Under the pieces are notes generated by a model. It had not been told where the DNA came from, ran no database searches, and was given only the letters and a program-made list of their open reading frames with translations. A stretch of DNA of 16,868 nt. Source: Globomyces pollinis-pini. Its lineage: Eukaryota > Chytridiomycota > Chytridiomycetes > Rhizophydiales > Globomycetaceae. The stretch lies in the NCBI GenBank assembly GCA_025399215.1, contig MU621345.1, positions 5,176-22,043 of the forward strand. Reading direction: 5' to 3'. This document shows, piece by piece, positions 7,472 through 15,943 of the stretch; position 1 is the first letter of the stretch, and each line of letters begins with the position of its first letter. A program made the translations under genes and the position numbers.

Positions 7472-10464
7472 CTATTTATTTTGTTTTAATTTCAATTTAA
7501 TAGTTAATGATATGAGTATTAATAAAGTTAAAAATAATCCAACAGATACTGCCAAATCTTTCCAATATGCAGATACATCTAATCCAAACTTTTCCAATAC
7601 CACTGCAGCCGGAAAAGTTACATCAAACCCAGAAATTGTATCCACCAATTTCAATCCTGCAGCATCATTTACTACACAAGCTTCATAAGCATATTTGAAA
7701 AATGAGAGATATTGAATCCATCTTAAAGTAATTGGAATTTGAACTTGATTGATTAAAATCCCTGCGAAAAGCATTTGAAATAATGTGGTAATGGATGCAA
7801 CTAGAATAGCTGTTGCATTATCTCGAATGAGACATCCAATCATTAAACAGAAAAGTCCACTGTTGGCGGAGAAAATTACCATAATTCCAAGGAATTTAAA
7901 GAAAGTAGTTTGATCTATAGAATATCCAATCAAATAATATGCTATAGAACACATAATGGTAGATGGCAAAACACGTAATGGGATCAAATCAAATAAAACC
8001 TATTTCATAAGCATAATGGGGTTATTACTTTAGATACAAAGTAAGGAAAGAATCCATAAAATCCATTTGATCGTTCACGAACAAACAAAACCAAGTCCGC
8101 TTGTAAACTAGATATAGCACTGAGCCCCGAAAACGCAATAAGTGATTGTAAAAAGAATATAGAACCCAGTCGGTTTTGGATACCAGCCAAAGAAGAATCA
8201 ACCTTCAAGTATAAAAACCCAATAAACAATCCTAATGAAACCGATATTATAACTAGTATTAATACAATCGAAATTGAATACCATGTGAGATAAAAATTAA
8301 AGGGTTTCGATATAAGGTTTTCCAAGACCTACCCAACACTTTTTGTAATTGGGTCAATGAAGATGCATATGAAAATCGAATACTGTGATCATCAAGTATT
8401 CCATTTTCATCAGTCTGACCAACCAACATTGAATTCTTTCGTCCACTAGGGGTGATTGCCTCTTTTGGACTCATTTCTGTTCTACCCTTTTCACACGCAT
8501 AGTTCAATACATGATCTGCTATATGTGTTTTAGGTGGACATGGGGATCCTTTAGAGACGCAGAATTCCTCTACAGATGTGGATGACCCGAAATAAATTGG
8601 GATACCATCAGACAATAACAATAGTTTATCGAATAAAGAGAAAATGGTAGAATTAGGTTGATGAATAGTAAAAATGATCTACAATAAATGATTAAACAAT
8701 TTACTGTTTTCTTGGATTCTTTAGCCAAATTTGAGAGTGTTTGGATAACTTGCAATGCATTATATGAATCTAAACCACTGGTAGGCTCATCTAAAAACAA
8801 GATAGATGGATTCGTGACTAATTCAATACCAATTGAAAGTCTTCGTTTTTCACCTCCACTAATACCACGATCGAGAGTGTTCCCAATCCTGCTATCAGCA
8901 ACATGTGCAAGTCCTAATTGTGTGAGCACAAGTTGAACACGTTCTGATTTTTGTTGCACACTCATTGATTCGGGTAATCGTAATTGTGCACTAAATTCCA
9001 ATATTTCTCGTACTGTTAAACAAGATAAATGTATATCTTCTTGATCAACATATCCAGCTATATTTTGAAATGGAAATGCATTGTCAATTTTTTTCCCGTT
9101 TAGTTTAATTGATCCCATTACCACACCCTTCTTTTCCTTGTTGGCTAATATATCCAAACAAGTAGATTTTCCTGATCCACTTGGGCCCATTATCGCCAAC
9201 AGCTCACCTGGATGAGCTGTACCACTGATTCCAGTCACTATCGTCTTTCCATTCGCAAAATATGAAATATCTTGGAATTCATAAAGTATACCTGGTTGAT
9301 CAATTGGGATAGGTAACTTTCTTCGTTGATTTCTTTGATATAACCCCCAAAGAAAAGTAAAAAATATCAAACCAAGGAATCCAAAGACTACAGAGACAAT
9401 AGCCATACCTAATGAACCATATCCCGGAACCTTGTAACAAATCAATTTAAAGTTATAAATACCAAATCATCTGAAGTTGTAGGTCTGGAATATTCGTCTA
9501 CACATTCTCCAAATCGACAATTTGGTAAAGTGACACCTTGAGAAAAGATATTGGACAAAAATTCAACTAGATATTTAATAAATACAATATACATCGCAGG
9601 TTGCAGTTGCTTTTCATATCGCATTTAATAGATGAATCACCTTTGGCACCATTGATGACTTTGGTCAAATCAATCAAGCCAGGACTGGTATTAAACGGAT
9701 TGGATTACCTACACATAACTGCACCTTTATTACAGTTACAAGATAATGAAGAGCATTTCCAAGAAGTCCCATTATCTAACATTTAATCAATTTAATTGTA
9801 CTATTGAAAGTTTGTGAACAATCAGTTGCATTACAAGTAAACTGTGGACTTTCCTTCAACCATACTAATGATTATCATATGATAATTGAATTACAAGTTG
9901 CAAAAGCACTTTTAGTTTGAATATTGCGCTCAAATGTTACTCGTCCTTTTTCAGCAAATGCAAATGTTAACAGTGGTTCTATTCGTGTAAGAAATGTTGA
10001 ATCTTACCAGATACATCGCACGATGTCATATGCTTTGATTTCCAAACGACTGGACTTTGGTTACATATATTTCTGGCACCTTAATCCATAAATAAAAGCA
10101 TCATACCTAAAGGTGCACTATAATTAGTAAACATCAAAAATAATATTACCCAGGCAGAAATCGACACACATCATCATTAGTACATACATTACAATGTACA
10201 CCAGTGAATCCATCACCACATTGACATTGGTCTTTCAAGTTACTAATTGGTCGATTGATTGGAGTGTCTGATAATTTTCCACATACTACACATTGGTAAG
10301 AATATATTGAAGGATATACATGGTTTAGTGCAATCTAAATCTCCAAATCCATCCAAACATTGACAAACACCAAAGTTACATTTTCCAAGATTATCACAAC
10401 CCTATTGAATTGGATTCCATCATCATACCGTTGCTCTGCAATCAAAGCATGATGTTTTATTCAT
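7472..10464 (-). CDS. Adp1-like ABCG half-transporter with Cys-rich/EGF N-terminal domain (about 873 aa, 14 exons)
   Basis: ATP-driven membrane exporter or permease of the White/ABCG family. Substrate unknown. Exons (high to low): 10464-10429, 10401-10320, 10285-10150, 10117-10107, 10079-10008, 9978-9895, 9864-9802, 9775-9709, 9684-9593, 9566-9463, 9430-8705, 8678-8282, 8252-8029, 7999-7472. Sum is 2622 nt, and all 13 introns are 24-34 nt GTA...AG. Residues about 1-245 form a Cys-rich extracellular part with EGF-like cores (GKCNFGVCQCLDGFG, CQCGDGFTGVHCNVC). One membrane segment follows (about 257-278), then the ATPase: Walker A GPSGSGKST (331-339), ISGGEKRR (439-446), Walker B ILFLDEPTSGLD (459-470), H-loop His497. 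A C-terminal membrane domain contains LGLFIGFLYLKVDSSLAG, VLFDLIPLRVLP and NDAAGLK. The 5' end is uncertain: the proposed Met at 10464 gives no signal peptide although the next domain should be extracytoplasmic. Confidence 0.88.
10107..10117 (-). other. 11-nt microexon of the ABC transporter gene
   Basis: TGCACCTTTAG lies between a 32-nt intron (10118-10149, with TACTAAT near its 3' end) and a 27-nt intron (10080-10106). It encodes the middle of RFLPG-APLG-ARNIC. Skipping it would shift the frame. Including it makes the full 14-exon reading frame sum to a multiple of three. Confidence 0.75.
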
Positions 10465-10725
10465 GAACTCTTTATTTTATTTTTATTAAAATTCCAAGCA
10501 TGTTTTTTCCTGAAATTGGGGGTGGTTGTGAAACAGTTTGGGGTTTTCTGTACCACGATGGTTTGTGTGTTGGTCGTGAGACTCCCCTACAAAAAAGGAA
10601 TATTGGAGATGAAGAGTGAGACATTTCAACTCGTAGATTCATGGCAATATATACAATTAACAATGAAAAGTTATTTTTATAAATACAAATTCGTTTTTAA
10701 TATCTCTAGGCATAAATATGAAAGG
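10465..10725 (-). other. Unresolved 5' region of the ABC transporter gene / promoter
   Basis: This is the gap between the MgtE stop and the first recognised ABC exon. The frame of the proposed start has stop codons just upstream. TATAAAAATA (about 10673-10682) is a TATA candidate, and ATG codons at 10642 and 10624 begin an open frame to 10472 that does not look like a signal peptide. A missing upstream exon with its intron probably lies here, but no convincing donor/acceptor pair was found. Confidence 0.4.
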
Positions 10726-11915
10726 CTATTGAGCAGTCAAGAATATTGACGCCATTATCAAATAGATGGAAGTACCAATAAGGTCCTAATGTAAATAATA
10801 AAGAAATACTTGAAATGCTGTTTCGAACGGCCCAGCCATCTATTTGTCAATAAATAATCATTACAACAGCCGGATCGACATTCAAACTTCGGAATGTTAA
10901 TGGGCCCAAACTTCCAAGCATTCCCGCCATCGTAGAATTCAATAATATGCTAGAAAATGTGAATATGATAATGATACCTAAAGCCGGTTGTAAACGCAAA
11001 GGCTAAATTCCATGACCAACCCCAAGCAACGAGAAAAATCATAGACCCAGCTATAAATGCAATCACTTTAATCAATTATAGAATATTAGATACCTAAATG
11101 TTATTGAATTGAATACTATACCTAAGAGAATCAGCCTCCATAATGGATTAACCTTAGAGTCAGAAATGAAAATGGAAAAACCTAGAAAATCAGGGATTAA
11201 ATTATACCTAAAGGATCAGTGATCATAGTAATAAACCTAACGAAGTGGCAAATTCCTTTCTCAAAACGCGAAAGAAACCTCTTGAATCCACTTTGGCATG
11301 TCCAGTGGCGAGAGCTCTTAGAGTAGCAGTAGAAGACTGTAATCCAACATTACCTATTCTATCAAATATATACTTTAGATACCAGCAATAGCGGATAGAA
11401 TAGGCAAAAATGAAGTCATGAGTATGTGAGATTGGATTAAGTGTTGTTTTTCTGCAATTACAAAACCGACAATGAGTTCTAGAAGTAAAGTAGCTAAAAT
11501 TGCAGGACATCTATTTATTGCAAGTTTCCAAAACGGCATTCTGCTAGTGAGAATTGAAGATAATACTTTTGCATTGTATAAGCATGATTATTATTATCTC
11601 TTAGATAATCAATACGAGCTAGAATAAAGTGATTTAATTCTTCAGGGTTTGAAGTATTTGATAATTCTAATAAGAATTGCATTTCTGGTAATTTATGAAT
11701 ATTATGATTTAGTAAATCTAAAGAATCTAGAGAAGATCTACGATTGACTGAATGTATTAGTATGATAAAATACCTAAAATTTAATATGAGGTTAATTACC
11801 TAATGTCAAGATACATTAATTACCTAACAAATTAAAAATCCAATTACATTTTTACCATCCACTAATTTTTAATTCAAAAAAATTTACATTCAATCAATTC
11901 CTCACTGTCATCCAT
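10726..11915 (-). CDS. MgtE/SLC41-type Mg2+ transporter, membrane domain only (about 248 aa)
   Basis: Predicted divalent-cation (Mg2+) channel/transporter. Proposed exons: 11915-11888, 11747-11567, 11540-11383, 11353-11237, 11065-10978, 10949-10865, 10839-10810, 10785-10726, which sum to 747 nt. Recognised family signatures: PFWKLAINRCPAIL, MTSFLPILSAIAGNVGLQSS, TLRALATGHAK, RVLRKEFATSL, NSTMAGMLGSLGPLTF, LNVDPAVMAGPFETAFQD. There is no CBS or MgtE-N domain. A roughly 70-residue polar N-terminal part precedes the membrane domain. The splice at 11541-11566 has a TAGCAG double acceptor (N-R or K). Two intervening blocks (11748-11887 and 11066-11236) are arrays of intron-sized modules. A variant keeping 11122-11181 would add 20 residues in frame. 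The extreme N-terminus is the least certain part. Confidence 0.82.
11066..11236 (-). other. Six abutting intron-like GT...AG modules in the MgtE gene
   Basis: Reading down the minus strand: 11236-11208 (29 nt), 11207-11182 (26), 11181-11153 (29), 11152-11122 (31), 11121-11094 (28), 11093-11066 (28). Every internal boundary is AG|GT with no base between, and all six lengths match single introns elsewhere in the window. Removing all 171 nt preserves frame and joins RKEFATSL to VIAFIAGSM, the spacing expected for the family. Alternative: modules 3 and 4 (60 nt, open in frame) are an exon between two double introns. The first, third and fourth modules begin GTT rather than GTA. Confidence 0.6.
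11748..11887 (-). other. 5' intron array of the MgtE gene, five modules and a possible 6-nt microexon
   Basis: Module A 11887-11862 (26 nt), then six bases TGGATG (11861-11856), then four directly abutting modules: 11855-11824 (32 nt), 11823-11800 (24), 11799-11774 (26), 11773-11748 (26). Boundaries are AG|GT. The last module carries ATACTAATAC, a good branch-site-like word. TGGATG can be kept or dropped without changing frame. Confidence 0.55.
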
Positions 11916-11973
11916 ATAAAAAAGAAAAATTATTTTATATTGACATTTACTTCAAACTGGAATTAAACTATAA
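11916..11973. promoter_or_regulatory. 58-bp bidirectional promoter
   Basis: This is the entire space between the MgtE (-) and LRR (+) start codons. TATTTTATAT at 11931-11940 gives TATAAAAT on the minus strand and TTTTATAT on the plus strand, so both genes may share one AT-rich core. 5' UTRs must be very short. Confidence 0.5.
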
Positions 11974-12788
11974 ATGATTTATACAATAACTTCTGATATA
12001 AACAAAAATAGATCCTCTTTTACTACTATTGATAGTAAACTAAATTCTATAGAATTATTAAATTCTCCTGATAATGATACTATAATCAACTTATTCACTT
12101 ACTTACATTCTATCAATTCTTCAAATTCAATTCAAAAACCTATTAATGATGAACAACATCCTTTTGAATATACTGATTCTTTCTCTATGGTATCAGAGTT
12201 AGTCTCTAGCAAGTTATTACAATTGGAAATACCTGATTCAATTCATCTATTGCACAATTTAACTAGAATGTAATCAAAGATTTTATTAATTAATTAGCGA
12301 ACTGATTAAATGTCAATTATATGGTCCATTAACCGAAAGTATCTGTTCCCTTCCTTCATTGACTTATTTGTACTGTTCATTAACTCACCTTTAGAAATTT
12401 ATCATTTAACCATTTAACTGGAAATATTCCTACCCAAATTGGTGATTTGAGTGATTTATTATACCTGTATCTATCTTTAATAATACTCATCTTTTAGCAA
12501 TTTGTCTAATAATTCTTTTGCTGGAGATTTCCCTTCAAGTGTAAACAAACTTACTAAATTATCTCATCTGTACCATATTTTATTACTAACAATGTAGCTT
12601 ACTAAATAATAATTGCTTGGATGGGGATATCCCTGATTGTTTTCACAACTTGAATAAGCTGAAAGTTTTGTACGTCCTTCCGAGTATTAATTTTTTATAG
12701 CAACATTGAACACAACAAGTTTTCTTTTCGATTACCAGATTCATTATTGAATTTACAGAACATGTATTCCATAAAAATCTCACCATAG
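11974..12788 (+). CDS. Small leucine-rich-repeat protein (223 aa, 6 exons)
   Basis: Exons 11974-12269, 12298-12369, 12395-12466, 12498-12569, 12598-12669, 12701-12788, which sum to 672 nt. Introns are 28, 25, 31, 28 and 31 nt. After a roughly 95-residue Ser/Asn-rich N-terminal region without signal peptide come LRRs of the plant-like type: YGPLTESICSLPSLTYL, NLSFNHLTGNIPTQIGDL, NLSNNSFAGDFPSSVNKL, NNNCLDGDIPDCFHNL and a final degenerate one ending LPDSLLNLQNM. Four exons are exactly 72 nt and each encodes one 24-residue repeat. All five introns are phase 2 and cut just before the NLS strand. LRRs bind proteins; the partner is unknown. A cytoplasmic location is likely because no signal or transmembrane segment is seen. 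Confidence 0.88.
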
Positions 12789-12864
12789 TGTCTTAAATAC
12801 TCGCGCACATTTTAATCGACATAAGGATACACCTGAACGGTTATATAAATCAAAGAGTACATTT

Positions 12865-15786
12865 ATGAAGTCTGATTCTGATAATGTGGATGATGAACAC
12901 ACAACTGAAAGTGAAGAATCGGTAACCAAAGTTAATGAAAACCTCAACACTCAGAATACTAAGAGAAGAGCCATCAGAATGGAACAAAATGATGGGGATT
13001 GGTTTCATCAATTTGACAATTTTAACATTGATACAAATATAGCCTTGGATGACATTATTACAAACAAAAACAACAAAACCTCATATAACCTTAACTATGA
13101 AGATGTATTGGGAATTTCCCGGGATGTCAATACCGTTACTTCTAATTCATTTTCCCCATCGGAATCGAATGGCGAATCCAACAACTTGATGTTTTCGGAA
13201 GTGAAATCATCAGCGAACAATAATACAGAACCCCATTTTGAACCTGATCCAGAATTTTCAATCCGCCACCGTACAGATTCCATGAAAGTTCAAGTTCATA
13301 GAGATTTTCCCAAATACAAATCTTATCTTTCATTTTCGACAGCCGCAGATCAAATTACAACATCGAAACCAGTGTATGGCATGAACAGCTGTGCCCACAA
13401 TTTGAACTTATACATAGGGTTGAGACATACAACACTTGTATGTACTCACTGTCATAAAAACTACTTACTTTTCAATTTGCATAACTTAACGAATCAAATA
13501 TTCGACTTACTACGTTACAACTGTGATGGAAGTCAATACCAAACTTCAATACCTGACATGATACCATTTAAAGTACGTCAAAAAGCCAGTTATCTATATG
13601 ATTATCAGTGTGAACTTTGTGGTATGGTTACCGATTATAAGGCGTTATCTAAGCATTATCATTTTCATATGCGACAGTTTATGCGGGATGGAATAAGACG
13701 GATTTTGGAACCCAGTACTGATTATAAGAAAGTGGACAGCCATGGGGATAGTGATAGAATTGCTACTGCATCGTTTGGTAAACAAGATGATGGAATTCTT
13801 GGGATCTCAGATACAGTACCATTGATGCGACTATCTACTTATGATGCTAGCAGTCCACCTAAACTGCAGCCTGCCAGAATGCTATCGGCACGTATGGAAT
13901 ATCTGGATCAACAGGATAATGGAACTGTCGAAGTTTCAGATACAGTACCATTGATGCGACTTTCTACTTATGATGCTAGTAGTCCACCTAAACTTCGGCC
14001 TGACAGATTGTTATCGGCACGTATGGAATACCTTGATCAACAGGATAACGGAAATGTAGAAATTTCAGATACAACACCACTGAACAGGCTCTCTACTTAT
14101 GAAGCTAACAGTCCACCAAGACTTCAGCCTGCCAGATTGCTATCTGCGCACATGGAATATATTGAACACAACGATGGCCTATATACTCAAGTTGAAGGCA
14201 GCTTAGGATTAGGGTTAGGAGCTCCACCAAAACATAGTATTAACATGGGTGGGCAAGCTTTTTCTACTCATCAAATGCTGCCAATGGCTGGCAATCCATC
14301 TCAAAACCTTCCACGATCTAACACAATTGAATTAATCAACCAATCATTGTTTGGTCATGATCTAAACCAAGGGAATATGCCATTATTAGATTCTACTCAA
14401 GATCATATACCATCAGCAACTGTGGCAAAGCAATCACCCAAAATTAAGCGACTCAATACAATCGAACGAGTGAATCAATCTCTCTTTGGATCTACTATAC
14501 CAGAGAGTATCTTGGAATCTGAAGCATCGGATGTACCAAAACATACTACTCGCAATGATGAATATCCACCTAGATTTAAACCTTTGAAAAAAAATCTTTA
14601 TTCTTTAGATCCGAATCATAATGCACCAATGGTGTTTAATACCAACGAAATGGGATGGTCAGCAAATCATAGTCAGCATCCAATACCACCTCGTCCACTG
14701 CCAACACCACCATCACAGTACAGGGAACTGCTCCAGGAAACGCCTACACTCAACACACTGGAAAAAATTCAACAAAAAGTATATAATCGCCATAAAAGTT
14801 CAGGGAGTAGTGAATTATCAGATCAATGGAATTTCGAAGGATTTCAACTAAATAAACATACAGATTGGGAAAGCGTGAATGGATCAAATAGTATAGTTTC
14901 AAGCATATCTTCATTAGAAAAGATATATGAATATGCGGGAATGGAAAATCCGAGCCAAACTAGTATTCCTCCCAGACCTAGCCGAATGAGCAATTCAATG
15001 TTACCCTTTGATGGATCAATTCCAGATACCCAAAACGCTATACACGAGAAAGGAATGAAACATATTTCTGATTCCGTAAATACACACAGTTCTTGGTTAA
15101 ACGTTCCGCCCTTTAATAGAGTGGATGATAGTCAATTTAATTCTTTACCACAACCAAAGACTCAAGTTAATGATCAAATATCTACTTTGAATAGAATTGC
15201 AAGTGGATTAAAAAAATCCAAGTCTTCAGGAATGTTAAATGTACCAGAATCACAACCAATAACACACAATATTGATCAAGAAACCCTACCTACATTATCA
15301 CGAAGGAGTGTGTCACCCAACGCAGCCACTTATTTACATCAAAATCGGTCAAGTAACATATCTCCTAGTCCTCAAATTGGAGGAATACAATTCGTACCAG
15401 ATACTAGAGATTTTGCAGAAGGAATGTATATCAAGAGTCCAAATTCAAACAGTAAACTTGATCAACCCACTTTTGGTCAAACCCGCAGTGTTAGTCCTAG
15501 CTATATCCAATTCGGTATGCCAAAAGCCAACCGCAGAGGAAGTAAGTATGCAGAATCCCTTTTGGAAGATAGTCTTGGAAAAACTTTATCACCAAATCAA
15601 ACAAATCAACAATCATTACCTCATAATCCCACTCTAAACCCAACTGTAAATCGTAATGACGATATTACCATTGAAATGCTTCAAAAAGAATTAAATTCTA
15701 CAGAACAGATTGATTCAGATATTCTGTTGAATAGATATCGAAACTTGATTTTACAATTGGGTAAACAATTACAAGAACGTCAATAA
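12865..15786 (+). CDS. Large intronless Cys/His, repeat-containing protein (973 aa)
   Basis: Family not recognised. The acidic N-terminal region (to about 140) is followed by a Cys/His-rich segment: SCAH at 175-178, CTHC at 193-196, CELC at 249-252 and HYHFH at 264-268. This could coordinate zinc but matches no finger I can name. Residues 315-443 are three 43-residue tandem repeats (SDTVPLMRLSTYDASSPP...). Later parts are disordered, with recurring NTIExxNQSLFG motifs, proline motifs IPPRPLPTPP and IPPRPSR that resemble SH3 ligands, RSVSP repeats and RRGSKYAE, a possible basophilic kinase site. The last 40 residues (EMLQKELN...YRNLILQLGKQLQE) look like a coiled coil. The layout suggests a scaffold or signalling regulator. 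TATATAAA lies at 12842-12849, only 15 nt before the start, so the start could be further in. Confidence 0.8.
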   Translation: MKSDSDNVDDEHTTESEESVTKVNENLNTQNTKRRAIRMEQNDGDWFHQFDNFNIDTNIALDDIITNKNNKTSYNLNYEDVLGISRDVNTVTSNSFSPSESNGESNNLMFSEVKSSANNNTEPHFEPDPEFSIRHRTDSMKVQVHRDFPKYKSYLSFSTAADQITTSKPVYGMNSCAHNLNLYIGLRHTTLVCTHCHKNYLLFNLHNLTNQIFDLLRYNCDGSQYQTSIPDMIPFKVRQKASYLYDYQCELCGMVTDYKALSKHYHFHMRQFMRDGIRRILEPSTDYKKVDSHGDSDRIATASFGKQDDGILGISDTVPLMRLSTYDASSPPKLQPARMLSARMEYLDQQDNGTVEVSDTVPLMRLSTYDASSPPKLRPDRLLSARMEYLDQQDNGNVEISDTTPLNRLSTYEANSPPRLQPARLLSAHMEYIEHNDGLYTQVEGSLGLGLGAPPKHSINMGGQAFSTHQMLPMAGNPSQNLPRSNTIELINQSLFGHDLNQGNMPLLDSTQDHIPSATVAKQSPKIKRLNTIERVNQSLFGSTIPESILESEASDVPKHTTRNDEYPPRFKPLKKNLYSLDPNHNAPMVFNTNEMGWSANHSQHPIPPRPLPTPPSQYRELLQETPTLNTLEKIQQKVYNRHKSSGSSELSDQWNFEGFQLNKHTDWESVNGSNSIVSSISSLEKIYEYAGMENPSQTSIPPRPSRMSNSMLPFDGSIPDTQNAIHEKGMKHISDSVNTHSSWLNVPPFNRVDDSQFNSLPQPKTQVNDQISTLNRIASGLKKSKSSGMLNVPESQPITHNIDQETLPTLSRRSVSPNAATYLHQNRSSNISPSPQIGGIQFVPDTRDFAEGMYIKSPNSNSKLDQPTFGQTRSVSPSYIQFGMPKANRRGSKYAESLLEDSLGKTLSPNQTNQQSLPHNPTLNPTVNRNDDITIEMLQKELNSTEQIDSDILLNRYRNLILQLGKQLQERQ
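13807..14193 (+). repeat. Three 129-bp tandem coding repeats
   Basis: The word TCAGATACA begins at 13807, 13936 and 14065, an exact 129-nt (43-codon) period. Copies 1 and 2 are closest (ATACAGTACCATTGATGCGA is identical in both) and copy 3 is more diverged. Confidence 0.92.
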
Positions 15787-15943
15787 CAATATCTTATCCA
15801 AATTTTTCTATTTCATTCAAATAAATATTCATTTTTTAACCAACAACTCCAATGGAGGTCCGGTATCCAACGCCTTTAAAGTTACCGTTTGGCGTTAAAA
15901 CAAAATGATTGAAAGGATACTTGATTATATTCAGAGTAGACTT
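15787..15943. other. Convergent 3' intergenic region
   Basis: 157 bp between the stops of the 973-aa gene and the DM9-like gene. AAATAAATATTC just after the first stop could act in polyadenylation. Confidence 0.4.

Noticed and set aside
7472..10464. Frameshifted ABC transporter pseudogene
   Set aside because: Every frame break coincides with a 24-34 nt GTA...AG segment whose removal restores conserved motifs, and total exon length is a multiple of three.
10516..10749. 77-codon plus-strand frame
   Set aside because: Lies across the ABC 5' region and the MgtE stop, with no recognisable features.
11122..11181. 60-nt MgtE exon encoding FSIFISDSKVNPLWRLILL
   Set aside because: It is open and in frame, so not excluded, but it inserts 20 residues where the family has none, and both of its halves are themselves GT...AG modules of intron length. 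Kept as the alternative model.
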